Assembly: GCA_963832365.1 (NCBI GenBank)
Contig: CAWHUL010000013.1
Coordinates: 62,001 to 126,000, forward strand
Source of the DNA: CAWBRT01 sp963832365
GTDB taxonomy: Bacteria > Acidobacteriota > Terriglobia > Terriglobales > Acidobacteriaceae
Length of the DNA stretch: 64,000 nt
Direction of reading: 5' to 3'
Shown: piece after piece, positions 24,533 to 33,217 of the stretch
Position numbering within the stretch: the stretch's first letter is position 1
Layout: every line of letters starts with the position of its first letter
Made by a program: the position numbers and the translations under genes
The notes under the pieces: model-generated
The model's database searches: none
What the model was told of the DNA's origin: nothing
Seen by the model: the letters and a program-made list of their open reading frames with translations, nothing else

Positions 24533-26779
24533 TTAATGCGTTGCAGGCGATTCCGTTCCCAGACTAAATCTCAATCCAGCCCTGAAGTTCGCGCTCAATG
24601 TAGGATAGCCAAGCACGTTCTCGTAGTGCTGGTTTAGAAAGTTTTCCACGTTGGCATACGCTGTCACATAGCGGTTGATCTGGTACCAGCCACCGGCGTC
24701 CAAACGAGCGTAACCGTCCACGTGAGTCAGCGGCACCGGAAGCACGAAGAAATCCGAGTCTCGCCGTCGCCCGATAAACGTACCTCCCAAGGTCGCCCCG
24801 AATTTTGGCCGCGTGTAGCTGACCAGAGCATTGCCGGAATGTTTAGGGCGAAGCAGCAAGGGTAATCCGGCCTGCGGGCCGGAGAGGTTTTGTGTCGAAT
24901 CGTAGACGTAGGCACTGCGTACTTGCAGGCGTGCCGTGGGCCTAGCCTGAAATGTCAGCTCCGCGCCATGCGCCATCGATTTGTTGACATTCACGTATTG
25001 CGTGAAGGTTGCGTTGGTGTCGATTCGATCGCTAAACAGATTATTAAAGTAAGCTGCGTCGAAGGAGTACTTCCCTTTGAGGAAGGATTGGCTCAGGCCT
25101 GCCTCGAAGGCGTTATTCTGTTCCGGCTTGAGATTGGGATTGCCGATGATGCCGAAGATCTGCTGGCCGAACGTCTGCAGAAAATTCGGTTCCTTGATGC
25201 CTTCGCTGTAGCTGCCGCGCAGCCGCGTTCCGGAAAATATATCGCCGCCTCGGACGAGCAGATAGCTGGCAGCCACATGGGGAACACCCCGGTTGCCGAA
25301 GTATTCGTTGTGCACGTAGCGCGCTCCAGCCTGCACCGAGAGCCGTTTCCAGGAGATCAACTCTTCGCCATAAACGGCATGGTTAAGCCGCAGTCCATGG
25401 CTTACCGGAGGATTATTGGGATCCCCGAAATAGCCATTTTCGTCCTCAAACTCGTAGCCGAAGATCGTGCGCGCCCAATTGCGGGCCCAGTACTCGCCCT
25501 GGTAATTGAACCCAGCGCGGTTATAGTCATTTGTATTCTTCAATGTGATCGCATGGCCTGAGGCATCGAAGTCTGTAAAGTCGATCGGGAACCCGAAGGC
25601 ATCCACGCGTAGAGGGTTCAGTGGCACTCCCTGTTGAAAGAGATCGCGGTGATTGTATTCGTACCCGCTGAAGCGGTGGTACCAATGCTTACCGGCGGCA
25701 ACGCTCAACTCGGCCGAGGCCAGAAAGTTATCCTGCCGCGAGAAGGCATTGGTATCCGGCGGCAGGTTGGAATCTCCGGCAGGTAGTTGGACTCCCTGCG
25801 AGAAGTTCCATTCGCCCGGGACACCTGTACGGCTGGTGCTATGGCGCGTGCGAAAACGCAATTGCACCTTGGGAGAAAATGCATACCCGAGGTTGGCGCC
25901 CTCGGTGGAATTCGAATAGTCGTTATTGACGCCTTGCCCCTGGGTATTGAATTGGTCCGCGAACAGGTTGTAATCGAAACGCTTCACAGCGCCGGAGAGC
26001 GAACCGTACCCGTGGGCGGTTGCGAACGTCCCGCCATCTGCCCCGAATGTGAACAGTGGCACCCGCGTGGTGCCCGTGCGGCCAAAGACCTGGACGACGC
26101 TGGTCATTGCGTCCGAACCGTAAAGCGTGCTTTGGCTGCCCCGCAGCAGTTCTATGCGGTCGACCTGCGGCAGGGAGACGACCCCGAAGTCAAAAGTTCC
26201 ACCAGGCTCGTTGACCGGAACGCCGTCGATGATCACCTTGTTGTAGGTGGACTCCCCACCACGGACAAACAGCGAAGTAAGGCCGCCGCGCTGACCCGCA
26301 TCGCTGATGACCGCACCTGGGGCAAAACGCAGAATTTCTCCCATCGACGTTGGCTGCAGAGAGCGCAACTCCGGAGTTTCAATCAACGAGACATCGCTGC
26401 CGGTCTCTGCGCCGGTTGCCGGGGTCGCCGCCGCTGTGACCGATACCGTCTGCTCGGCGTTGGCCAGCTTCAGATGCACGGTCAGTGAAGCCGCCTGCTC
26501 GAGCGCGATCTCCTGCGTCTCCGGCGCGAATCCGGGCGCAAGCACCTGTACGCGGTAGCGTCCCGGCTGCAAGTCTTGGAATTCGGCAACTCCGTTGGCA
26601 GTGGACGAGCGGACAGCAATCGGCGCTGCTTTCTCCTGCCGGTACAGCGTCACCCGGGCCGAGCCAACCAGAGCGGAATGAGGATCGACAATTTGAATCT
26701 TGATTTCGGAGGCGGAAAGCTGAAAAACCAAGACGACGCCAAGCAATACCGGAAGGAACAACGCGCGGATCGTTCGCAT
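24533..26779 (-). CDS. TonB-dependent receptor, probable cobalamin/corrinoid transporter
   Basis: A 748-residue outer-membrane receptor. It has a signal peptide (MRTIRALFLPVLLGVVLVFQ), a carboxypeptidase-regulatory-like beta domain (about 25-105: IVDPHSALVGSARVTLY), a plug domain (about 125-235: SMGEILRFAPGAVISD, GGESTYNKVIIDGVPVNEPG, LLRGSQSTLYGSDAM) and a 22-strand barrel. The general shape resembles BtuB. A cobalamin riboswitch lies directly upstream, which points to vitamin B12 or related corrinoids as the cargo. AAAAGGAGGATTGTT immediately precedes the ATG at 26779; a longer open frame into the riboswitch is spurious. Uptake needs TonB-ExbBD, not in this window. Confidence 0.93.
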   Translation of the reverse strand: MRTIRALFLPVLLGVVLVFQLSASEIKIQIVDPHSALVGSARVTLYRQEKAAPIAVRSSTANGVAEFQDLQPGRYRVQVLAPGFAPETQEIALEQAASLTVHLKLANAEQTVSVTAAATPATGAETGSDVSLIETPELRSLQPTSMGEILRFAPGAVISDAGQRGGLTSLFVRGGESTYNKVIIDGVPVNEPGGTFDFGVVSLPQVDRIELLRGSQSTLYGSDAMTSVVQVFGRTGTTRVPLFTFGADGGTFATAHGYGSLSGAVKRFDYNLFADQFNTQGQGVNNDYSNSTEGANLGYAFSPKVQLRFRTRHSTSRTGVPGEWNFSQGVQLPAGDSNLPPDTNAFSRQDNFLASAELSVAAGKHWYHRFSGYEYNHRDLFQQGVPLNPLRVDAFGFPIDFTDFDASGHAITLKNTNDYNRAGFNYQGEYWARNWARTIFGYEFEDENGYFGDPNNPPVSHGLRLNHAVYGEELISWKRLSVQAGARYVHNEYFGNRGVPHVAASYLLVRGGDIFSGTRLRGSYSEGIKEPNFLQTFGQQIFGIIGNPNLKPEQNNAFEAGLSQSFLKGKYSFDAAYFNNLFSDRIDTNATFTQYVNVNKSMAHGAELTFQARPTARLQVRSAYVYDSTQNLSGPQAGLPLLLRPKHSGNALVSYTRPKFGATLGGTFIGRRRDSDFFVLPVPLTHVDGYARLDAGGWYQINRYVTAYANVENFLNQHYENVLGYPTLSANFRAGLRFSLGTESPATH

Positions 26780-26818
26780 AACAATCCTCCTTTTCACGCG
26801 AAAGGGGTTCTTGTCGGT

Positions 26819-27040
26819 GTTCGCGCCGGTCTCCTGGCTTGGCGAGTACGTCCGGAGTCCACTGGATTCCAGACCCAACGGCCTTCCCATGCGGATTGCA
26901 AGTGCACAGTGGCCGGCGGTTCTCAAGCGGTGCGGTGATTGCTTTGGCACTCGCTCTTGACTCGCTTACAGTTGCGCGGCAGCGCGGGATTCTCACCCGC
27001 TTCCCAGTCCGCAGCCTTGGGCGTCTGCGGACGCGCGAAC
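26819..27040 (-). promoter_or_regulatory. Cobalamin riboswitch
   Basis: Read on the minus strand. The closing stem is GTTCGCGC at the 5' end pairing with GCGCGAAC at the 3' end. The conserved core GGGAAGCGGGTGAGAATCCC is followed by GCGCAACTGTAA, a form of the CCACTGTAA element. The element ends with the B12 box GCCAGGAGACC (26828-26838). It lies 40 bases upstream of the TonB receptor start, so binding of adenosylcobalamin should repress receptor expression. I see no long U-run after it, which suggests control of translation rather than termination; that is inference. Confidence 0.95.
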
Positions 27041-27210
27041 ACAAAATTGTAAAGAGCAATTCGCTGCCATGGGGCAGCGATATGAATTGCTTTAACTCTG
27101 AGTCGTTCCGACTCTAGTCACTCTGGCATGAGATTGTCAACGAAGTTATTTCAAGCAGCGGCCACCGGACGGCGACGCGAAAGAAGCGTGGCATCTGAAA
27201 TTATCGCCAC

Positions 27211-27277
27211 TAGAGCGGTTCCCCAATATTTCCCAAACGTGTGAGACTGTACGCAGCTTGGCCGGGAACTGCTCTAG
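27211..27277. repeat. Inverted repeat built from the TAGAGCRGTTYC motif
   Basis: CTAGAGCGGTTCCC at 27211 is mirrored by GGGAACTGCTCTAG ending at 27277, with about 39 bases between. The right arm includes the TAG stop codon of the downstream-reading DUF374 gene (minus strand). The same motif marks stop codons at 18160, 45973 and 63837. The remaining bases 27041-27210, which complete the gap to the riboswitch, show no other recognisable element. Confidence 0.6.
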
Positions 27278-27984
27278 CTTTTGGCCCGCTTTTCAGCCTC
27301 AAGACGGACGTCTTCCAGCGCTGATTGCATCTGCCCCAAAAGGGTCTTCATTTCCTCAGGGCCGGCGCCGGCGGGCACCACAATGGGTTTCGACCAACGC
27401 AGATGCATCGTCGTGAACGGCTTGGGAATCAGCAGGTGGTCCCAGGTATCCAGTTGCCAGGCGCGGCGCGGAGCGAGATGAAAGCAGTAGATTGGCCGTT
27501 GCGTGCTGCGCGCCAGCAACAATGGTCCGGGCTTGGCGACCAAGCGCGGACCCTTTGGGCCGTCAACGGTAAAGCTTGTAAAAACGCCCTGCTCTGCCTG
27601 TTCCTGCATGCTGACAAGAGCCTGCGCCCCGCCGCGCGTGCTGGAGCCGCGAACGGCGCGATAGCCAAGGCCAGCGACGACCCGCGTGATCAACTCGCCG
27701 TCAAAGCTGGCGCTGATCAAAATGGCTATGTCCCGCGCGCGAAAGTAGTAGGCCGCCGGCAGAATGCATGCATGCCAGAAAGGCAGGATCGCTCCCGGCG
27801 GAGGCACATCGGTTTCTGGCGGTATAGGAGGATCGCCGTCCCAACTGTGTTCGAAGCGCAGCGTGCTACCGAGCACCATCAGCAGGGCACGAGTGAGCCA
27901 GGGCACCACTCGCAGAGCGATGCGCTGCTTCAGGCTGAAAGGCGTTTCCGCGGGGACATCTGCCAGTTTGGTTTCCTCATTCAT
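27274..27984 (-). CDS. DUF374 lysophospholipid acyltransferase-like protein
   Basis: A 236-residue protein of the DUF374 group within the glycerolipid acyltransferase superfamily; in Gram-negative bacteria these relate to lipid A or phospholipid acylation. Supporting segments are GAILPFWHACILPAAYYF, where the HxxxxD-type catalytic His would lie (FWHACILP), AILISASFDGELITRVV, the VRGSSTRGGAQALVSM motif, and FTSFTVDGPKGPRLVAKPG, which carries the conserved DGPxGP. An N-terminal amphipathic helix (LKQRIALRVVPWLTRALLMV) suggests membrane association. It lies 140 bases downstream of fabF beyond a strong terminator, so it has its own promoter or depends on readthrough. The stop TAG belongs to the repeated 12-mer. 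Confidence 0.87.
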   Translation of the reverse strand: MNEETKLADVPAETPFSLKQRIALRVVPWLTRALLMVLGSTLRFEHSWDGDPPIPPETDVPPPGAILPFWHACILPAAYYFRARDIAILISASFDGELITRVVAGLGYRAVRGSSTRGGAQALVSMQEQAEQGVFTSFTVDGPKGPRLVAKPGPLLLARSTQRPIYCFHLAPRRAWQLDTWDHLLIPKPFTTMHLRWSKPIVVPAGAGPEEMKTLLGQMQSALEDVRLEAEKRAKS

Positions 27985-28074
27985 CGCGATCAGCGAGCCG
28001 TGGGCCTGACAGCAGGTACAGGCATAGGACGGACAGCGATGTGTGCGGGTCTTTCCCCCGTCACATGCAGGTCC

Positions 28075-28106
28075 AAAAAATCAAAGGCACGGATGAACCG
28101 TGCCTT
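28075..28106 (-). terminator. Rho-independent terminator after fabF
   Basis: On the minus strand a nine-base-pair stem (AAGGCACGG, loop TTCAT, CCGTGCCTT) is followed by TGATTTTTTGG. It lies 18 bases beyond the fabF stop codon and should end the acpP-fabF transcript. Confidence 0.9.
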
Positions 28107-28123
28107 CGGAAGGAAAGACAGAG

Positions 28124-29362
28124 CTATTCGCTCCAGCGCTTAAACACCAGCGAGCCGTTGGTTCCACCGAAACCGAATGAATTGGTGAGCGCGCAGTCGA
28201 ACGAAATTTTGCGCGACTTGTTCGGCACGAAATCCATGCCTTCGGTTTCCGGAGCCTGATTCTCCAGGTTGATGGTTGGCGGCAGCTCCTGATGATGCAG
28301 CGCCAAAACGGTGATGCCGGCTTCCATGCCGCCGGCGCCGCCCAGCAGGTGTCCGGTCATCGACTTGGTCGAACTGACGGGGACCTTGCGTTCGCCGAAA
28401 CAGCGCCGGATGGCACGCGACTCAAGAATGTCACCCATTGGAGTTGAGGTGCCGTGCGCGTTGACGTAGCCGATATCGGCGGGGCTCAACTTGGCATCGC
28501 AGATTGCGTTCATCATCACGCGATAGCCGCCGTCGCCGTCTTCGGAAGGCTGCGTGATGTGATAGGCGTCGGCGCTCATGCCATAGCCGACCAACTCGGC
28601 CACGATCGGGGCACCCCTGCGTTTAGCGAACTCCAACTCCTCCAGAACAAGAATGCCTGCACCCTCGCCCATGACGAATCCGTCGCGATCCTTGTCCCAA
28701 GGACGGCAGGCGCGTTCCGGTTCGTCGTTGCGCGTAGAAAGAGCCCGCATGGCCGAGAATCCGCCCACGCCCATTGGCGTGATGGCCGCTTCGGTACCGC
28801 CGGCGATCATCACGTCGGCATCATTGCGCTGGATGATTTTAAAGGCATCACCGATGGAATGCGCGCTGGTAGTGCAGGCTGTCGCGGTGGCTTCATTGGG
28901 GCCCTTTGCGCCGTAGCGGATGCTGACGTGGCCGGCCGCCAGGTTCACGATAGAAGCTGGGATGAAGAAGGGCGAAATCTTGCGCGGGCCGCCTTCCAGC
29001 AGCGCCTTGTGCTCTCGCTCGATGACGTCGAAGCCACCGATACCCGAGCCGATGTGAACGCCAACGCGGGTCGCGATTTCCGGCGTCACCGTCAAGCCCG
29101 AGGCCTTCATCGCCTCATCCGTAGCTGCCAGGCAGACATGGATGAAGCGCCCCATCTTCTTCAGTTCTTTCTTCTCAATGAAGTTCAGCGGATCGAAATT
29201 CTTGACTTCAGCCGCAATCTGGCATGGATACTGGGAGGTATCGAAGTAAGTGATCCTTGCCACGCCGCTCTTGCCGGCCAGCAGGCTCGCCCACACTTCC
29301 TTGCAGTTGTTTCCCACGCCGCAGAGCAATCCGATTCCGGTAACTACAACTCGACGGTTCAC
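28124..29362 (-). CDS. fabF: Beta-ketoacyl-ACP synthase II
   Basis: Condenses malonyl-ACP with acyl-ACP in fatty-acid elongation. The 412-residue product begins MNRRVVVTGIGLLCGVGNN and has the active-site Cys in ATATACTTSAHSIGDAF, the first catalytic His in NAHGTSTPMGD, the second in KSMTGHLLGGAGG, and the C-terminal TNSFGFGGTNGSLVFKR loop. The start codon follows the acpP stop directly, indicating tight coupling. A strong terminator follows. Part of the acpP-acpP-fabF cluster. Confidence 0.98.
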   Translation of the reverse strand: MNRRVVVTGIGLLCGVGNNCKEVWASLLAGKSGVARITYFDTSQYPCQIAAEVKNFDPLNFIEKKELKKMGRFIHVCLAATDEAMKASGLTVTPEIATRVGVHIGSGIGGFDVIEREHKALLEGGPRKISPFFIPASIVNLAAGHVSIRYGAKGPNEATATACTTSAHSIGDAFKIIQRNDADVMIAGGTEAAITPMGVGGFSAMRALSTRNDEPERACRPWDKDRDGFVMGEGAGILVLEELEFAKRRGAPIVAELVGYGMSADAYHITQPSEDGDGGYRVMMNAICDAKLSPADIGYVNAHGTSTPMGDILESRAIRRCFGERKVPVSSTKSMTGHLLGGAGGMEAGITVLALHHQELPPTINLENQAPETEGMDFVPNKSRKISFDCALTNSFGFGGTNGSLVFKRWSE

Positions 29363-29605
29363 CTACTTGCCTTTCGCGTGCTGCCCGATGTAATCGGTGG
29401 CATCCTTGACGGTGCGGATCTTCTCCGCGTCCTCGTCGGGTATCTCAATGTCGAACGCTTCTTCGAAAGCCATGACCAGTTCGACGGTGTCCAGAGAGTC
29501 AGCGCCCAGATCATCGACGAACGACGCGGTCGCCGTCACCTCGCCTTCATCGACACCGAGCTGCTCCACAATGATTTGCTTTACTTTTTCCTCTACCGAA
29601 GCCAT
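29363..29605 (-). CDS. acpP: Acyl carrier protein, copy adjacent to fabF
   Basis: An 80-residue acyl carrier protein whose Ser in LGADSLDTVELVMAFEE (Ser37) receives the phosphopantetheine arm carrying growing acyl chains. It has the acidic helix II and the usual four-helix length. GGAAGGAGAG lies before the ATG. It ends directly against the fabF start. A second, almost identical acpP lies 160 bases upstream; a hand alignment shows nine substitutions plus one extra residue, mostly in the C-terminal helix. Confidence 0.97.
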   Translation of the reverse strand: MASVEEKVKQIIVEQLGVDEGEVTATASFVDDLGADSLDTVELVMAFEEAFDIEIPDEDAEKIRTVKDATDYIGQHAKGK

Positions 29606-29765
29606 TGAAGCTTCTCTCCTTCCCCCCTGAAGCGGGGTGACAAAATCACAAAACTTTCAATGCTCCCGGCGCATTGATCATCGCAGGCGGGACGTTGCGC
29701 GAACCTGCATCTGCCGGGGCTGCAATGCCCTACGCCGGGTAAGCCAATGATGAACTGCCGAATGC

Positions 29766-30011
29766 CTACTTCTTTACCTGTGAATGTTTGCCGATGTAAT
29801 CAACGGCGTCTTGAACGGTGCGAATCTTTTCGGCGTCTTCGTCTGGAATCTCGATATCGAACGCTTCTTCGAAGGCCATCACTAACTCGACTGTGTCCAG
29901 CGAGTCGGCACCGAGGTCGTCTACGAACGAAGCAGTGTTGGTTACCTCGGCTTCGTCCACGCCCAACTGTTCCACAATGATCTGCTTTACTTTTTCTTCA
30001 ACGAGTGCCAT
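29766..30011 (-). CDS. acpP: Acyl carrier protein, upstream paralogue
   Basis: An 81-residue acyl carrier protein with the same DSL phosphopantetheine site as its neighbour and an identical central helix. Differences concentrate at residues 3, 21, 25, 67, 70 and 75-80 (C-terminus GKHSQVKK rather than GQHAKGK). AGGAGG lies 11 bases before the ATG; a longer open frame of 20 codons is not needed. The 160-base gap to the next acpP contains no clear terminator, so both may be on one transcript. This is a tandem duplication in which both copies appear functional. Confidence 0.95.
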   Translation of the reverse strand: MALVEEKVKQIIVEQLGVDEAEVTNTASFVDDLGADSLDTVELVMAFEEAFDIEIPDEDAEKIRTVQDAVDYIGKHSQVKK

Positions 30012-30384
30012 TTCCCGCGACGCCTCCTGCTGAATGAACTTAGACAGAATCTCCCAGCACACACAAAGCATACCCTATCGGGGCCCGAGCTGGGTTACAG
30101 ATTGGAGTCGCGCAGGCAGACCTGCACGGCGTAGCCGTTCGTAGTCGGTTGGCTTGGAGACTCCAAACAGACATCCTACCCGCTCACCAAGCCGGGGTCA
30201 ACGTCTTCGGTTCTACCCTGCTCTCCGACGGCAGCGGCGGGCATCCGTAATTCTGCCAGCTCACGGCGGAAATGGCTCTGGAGCCGGGATTATGGCTGTG
30301 GCCCCGGCTGGCGCTAAGGTCTGCAAGTTGCCCATTCTGGTTCGCATCATGACGTTAGCCGCTTTTTCTGTATATGCTCATCGC
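30012..30384. other. Intergenic region between acpP and dtd, no gene seen
   Basis: About 370 bases separating the divergent acpP and dtd genes. It must contain both promoters. A long open frame runs in from upstream of dtd, but its composition is unlike a protein and the Dtd family start is inside it. I could not name promoter boxes with confidence. Confidence 0.45.
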
Positions 30385-30834
30385 ATGCGAGCCGTCGTGC
30401 AGCGCGTCAGCCGCGCCCGGGTGATCGTGGAGAACCAGACCGTTGGAGACATCGGCAACGGGCTCCTTGTGCTGCTCGGGGTCTCGGTCAGCGACTCTGA
30501 ATCCGATGCTGACTACCTAGTGGAGAAAATCTGCACGCTGCGGATCTTTGAGGATGCCGATGGCAAGATGAACCTCGACGTCTCCCAGACCGGGGGCGCA
30601 ATCCTTGCCGTCTCGCAGTTCACCTTGTACGGAGATGTGCGGCGCGGACGCCGGCCTTCATTCGACGACGCCGCCCGCCCCGAACGCGCCCGCCAGCTCT
30701 ACGAGTACTTCGTGGAAAAAATACGCACGCGCGGACTGCGCTGCGAGACTGGCCAGTTTCAGGCTTCCATGCAGGTCGAACTCGTCAACCAGGGCCCGGT
30801 CACCATCCTGCTCGACTCGCAAAAGCAGTTTTAG
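30385..30834 (+). CDS. dtd: D-aminoacyl-tRNA deacylase
   Basis: Hydrolyses D-aminoacyl-tRNAs (for example D-Tyr-tRNA) and glycyl-tRNA-Ala, a chiral proofreading enzyme in the cytoplasm. The 149-residue product begins MRAVVQRVSRARVIVENQ, has AVSQFTLYGDVRRGRRPSF with the SQFTL motif, and NQGPVTILLDS with the Gly-cisPro motif that excludes L-amino acids. Length is standard. The ATG was chosen by the family N-terminus; the frame is open 77 codons upstream. About 200 non-coding bases (30835-31034) follow before the convergent outer-membrane protein gene. Confidence 0.97.
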   Translation: MRAVVQRVSRARVIVENQTVGDIGNGLLVLLGVSVSDSESDADYLVEKICTLRIFEDADGKMNLDVSQTGGAILAVSQFTLYGDVRRGRRPSFDDAARPERARQLYEYFVEKIRTRGLRCETGQFQASMQVELVNQGPVTILLDSQKQF

Positions 30835-31034
30835 GATGGCGCGGCGATCAACGGTTTCGCCGGTGACGACCGCTTCTTCCCACAGATTGAGTTCCTCCAT
30901 CTCAGCGCGAGTTGGCAATCCGTTAGTGGTTGAATCGAGAATGCCCGTTCCGACACTGACCTTCAGCAAGCAGGAAGCCAAGGCCGCTGAGAAATTCGCG
31001 GAATTTTGTGGGCCTTTGTGCGAATCTTGCCCAT

Positions 31035-31865
31035 TTACTTCAAACGATACGTCGCCCCTATCAGAGCGCCGGAGGTAACCATGTTGACTACGGAAGAATG
31101 GTCTCCATGATAATCAACGAACAGGTAGCGATATCCGCCGCCCAGGGTCCATCTAGAGCTCAGCTTGTAGCTTAGTATTGTCGCAAACTGGTAGTCCAGT
31201 TTCGCAGTTGCGTTCCAGCCGCCCACATCGCCCAGCAGATCGACGGTGACCTTCTTTCCGACAGGAAGCTGAACGCGTCCGCCAAGCAGAATATCCGCCC
31301 AGTTCTGCGAGGACGTCGAACTCAAGCCTAGTGCGGACGGGTTGAAATTAAACTTCTGCCCCAAATGCCAGAAGCGAGCTCCCAGATTCGCATCGGCTTT
31401 TATTTTCTTGTGGTCGATCACGCGGTAGCCTACTTTTGACGTCCACACTAGCTCGCCCAGCCGCACGTCGGCGGAAACCGCACCGAGCCCGGGGAAGGGC
31501 AAGGCTTTGCTGTCGGAAATCCTGATCCACAGCAGGTCGCCGTTCAACAGAATCCGCTTGTAGCGGGCTTCCGCTGCACCCATCAGACCGATATCGAAGT
31601 GGGAAAGCAAATCGCCCGGGCTGGCATGAATGCTGGCGTCGCGCCCTAACGCCCCCACTGTGCCGTGAGCCCCCGCGAACCAGAGGTAAGGGCTGAGATC
31701 CAAGTGCCAACCGGCATCTTCGGAGCCAGGCGCTTTTCGCGAAGACGAGCTCGACGTATCCGTTTGAGTGTCCGCGGGAGAGGGAGTTAGTTGCGCGTTC
31801 GCCGGACGGTACAACAACAGGCTGAACATTACTGACCAAAGCATAATTCGTCCGAATGAGTTCAT
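31035..31865 (-). CDS. Outer-membrane beta-barrel protein, unknown substrate
   Basis: A 276-residue protein with signal peptide (MNSFGRIMLWSVMFSLLLY, cleavage after ANA), a Ser-rich polar linker, then amphipathic strands ending in aromatic or Gly residues: WHLDLSPYLWFAGAHGTVG, RILLNGDLLWIRISDS, LVWTSKVGYRVIDHKK, ARFWHLGQKFNF, LLGGRVQLPVGKK, LSYKLSSRWTLGGGYRYLF. It ends in ALIGATYRLK. This resembles small 10-12 strand outer-membrane proteins common in this phylum. CAGGAGGGCTA sits directly before the ATG. No partner gene gives a function; folP lies 264 bases further upstream of the start on the same strand. Confidence 0.78.
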   Translation of the reverse strand: MNSFGRIMLWSVMFSLLLYRPANAQLTPSPADTQTDTSSSSSRKAPGSEDAGWHLDLSPYLWFAGAHGTVGALGRDASIHASPGDLLSHFDIGLMGAAEARYKRILLNGDLLWIRISDSKALPFPGLGAVSADVRLGELVWTSKVGYRVIDHKKIKADANLGARFWHLGQKFNFNPSALGLSSTSSQNWADILLGGRVQLPVGKKVTVDLLGDVGGWNATAKLDYQFATILSYKLSSRWTLGGGYRYLFVDYHGDHSSVVNMVTSGALIGATYRLK

Positions 31866-32129
31866 TAGCCCTCCTGGTTGGCTGAGGTGCTCAACGCCGG
31901 CAACGACGTGCCGTGCCGCACGTGTCCGAGCCTTTCCATTGTTGAGCCCTCCTGTCAGTCGAATCTAACTTGGAAATAGAAGACAATCACTGATTCGCAG
32001 TTGAGATTGACAGATATCTTTCAAAGGATGTCTCAGAAGTTAGATCGGGCAGGCTGCGCCTACTTGCGCGAGAGCTGCCCGCCAGCACTCTTTTCTTGTC
32101 TTTTGTTGTGGCATTTTTCTCCGAACCGC

Positions 32130-33032
32130 TTACGAGACGGCAAGCACGGCGTCCGCTATGGCAACGGCTTCGACGGCTGGCCGGACATCGTGCACGCGCA
32201 CGATATGAGCCCCGTGCAGCACGGCGGCCACCACGGTCGCCAGTGTCCCGAAGAGACGTTCAGGCGGCGGCAGCATCGGCACTTCAGCGGTGGGATGCCA
32301 GACGCCGAGCTCAGCGAGTCGGCTGGCGACGGTTCTGCCAATAAAGGCCTTGCGCGAAGTGCCGACCAGAAGCGGATACCCGAGTTGGGCAAAGACCGCC
32401 AGGTGCGCCAGCAGCGGATAGTTCTCGTCAAAGCGCTTGCCGAAACCAAAGCCCGGATCGAGCACAAGGCGTTCACTGGCGATTCCTGCGCGACCGGCCA
32501 GCCCGGCCGAGTTGGTCAGTCCGCGAAGCACCAAGGAAACCGGGTCAGGCTCCGGCGGCAGCGAATTCCACTCCTCGGGTGTGCCGCGCGTGTGCATCAG
32601 CACCGCGCCGCAGCCGAGTCCGGCGATGGCTTCGGCCATGGCTCGATCCCACATCAAACCGCTGACGTCGTTTACGATCTCGACTCCCGACTGCACGGCG
32701 GCGACTGCCGTCTCCGCTTTATAGGTGTCGATGGAGATGATGGCTTCCGGATGTTCGCGCTTGACGGCCTCGATGACGGGAAGCACGCGGTCCTGCTCCT
32801 GCTGCACGCCCAGAGCGGACGCGCCCGGATGAGTCGACTCGCCGCCAAGATCGAGAATGTCGGCGCCCTCGGCGAGCAATTGCAGAGCGCGTTCCAGTGC
32901 ATGCTCCGGAGAGAGAAAGTGTCCGCCGTCGGAAAACGAATCCGGAGTTACGTTGACGATGCCCATGACGACGGTTCGCCGGCCGAGTTCCAGTGACCGG
33001 CGGCCCAGATTCCATTGAAACGGTAGCCGCAT
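32130..33032 (-). CDS. folP: Dihydropteroate synthase
   Basis: Joins dihydropterin pyrophosphate and p-aminobenzoate in folate synthesis, the sulfonamide target. The 300-residue TIM barrel shows VMGIVNVTPDSFSDGGHF, ILDLGGESTHPGA, ISIDTYKAET, VNDVSGLMWD, LDPGFGFGKRFDENYPLL, VGTSRKAFIG and the final RVHDVRPAVEAV, all ligand-binding loops intact. The usual Pro-rich loop 2 is HPGASA rather than RPGA, a common variant. It is divergent from dacB (185 bases). GlyA and FolC elsewhere in the window use the same cofactor path. Confidence 0.97.
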   Translation of the reverse strand: MRLPFQWNLGRRSLELGRRTVVMGIVNVTPDSFSDGGHFLSPEHALERALQLLAEGADILDLGGESTHPGASALGVQQEQDRVLPVIEAVKREHPEAIISIDTYKAETAVAAVQSGVEIVNDVSGLMWDRAMAEAIAGLGCGAVLMHTRGTPEEWNSLPPEPDPVSLVLRGLTNSAGLAGRAGIASERLVLDPGFGFGKRFDENYPLLAHLAVFAQLGYPLLVGTSRKAFIGRTVASRLAELGVWHPTAEVPMLPPPERLFGTLATVVAAVLHGAHIVRVHDVRPAVEAVAIADAVLAVS

Positions 33033-33217
33033 GTGCGAATTCTACCCTCAGGAGCAGCCACCATGGTTTGTGTTTTTTGCAAATAAGTGGAGGAGCGAAA
33101 AGGATTTGCGCCCTCATCCCCAGCGACAGCAACAAAAGCCTTCGCGGGGCCTGGGCCTCCGGCTGCTGCTTCCCGCCGATAACGCAGGAACGATGCTACA
33201 ATCGTGCAGGTCTGGTT

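Noticed and set aside
30658..30981. Possible 107-codon gene overlapping the end of dtd
   Set aside because: It overlaps dtd by more than half and has no ribosome site. The outer part looks a little protein-like, so a remnant is possible but not supported.
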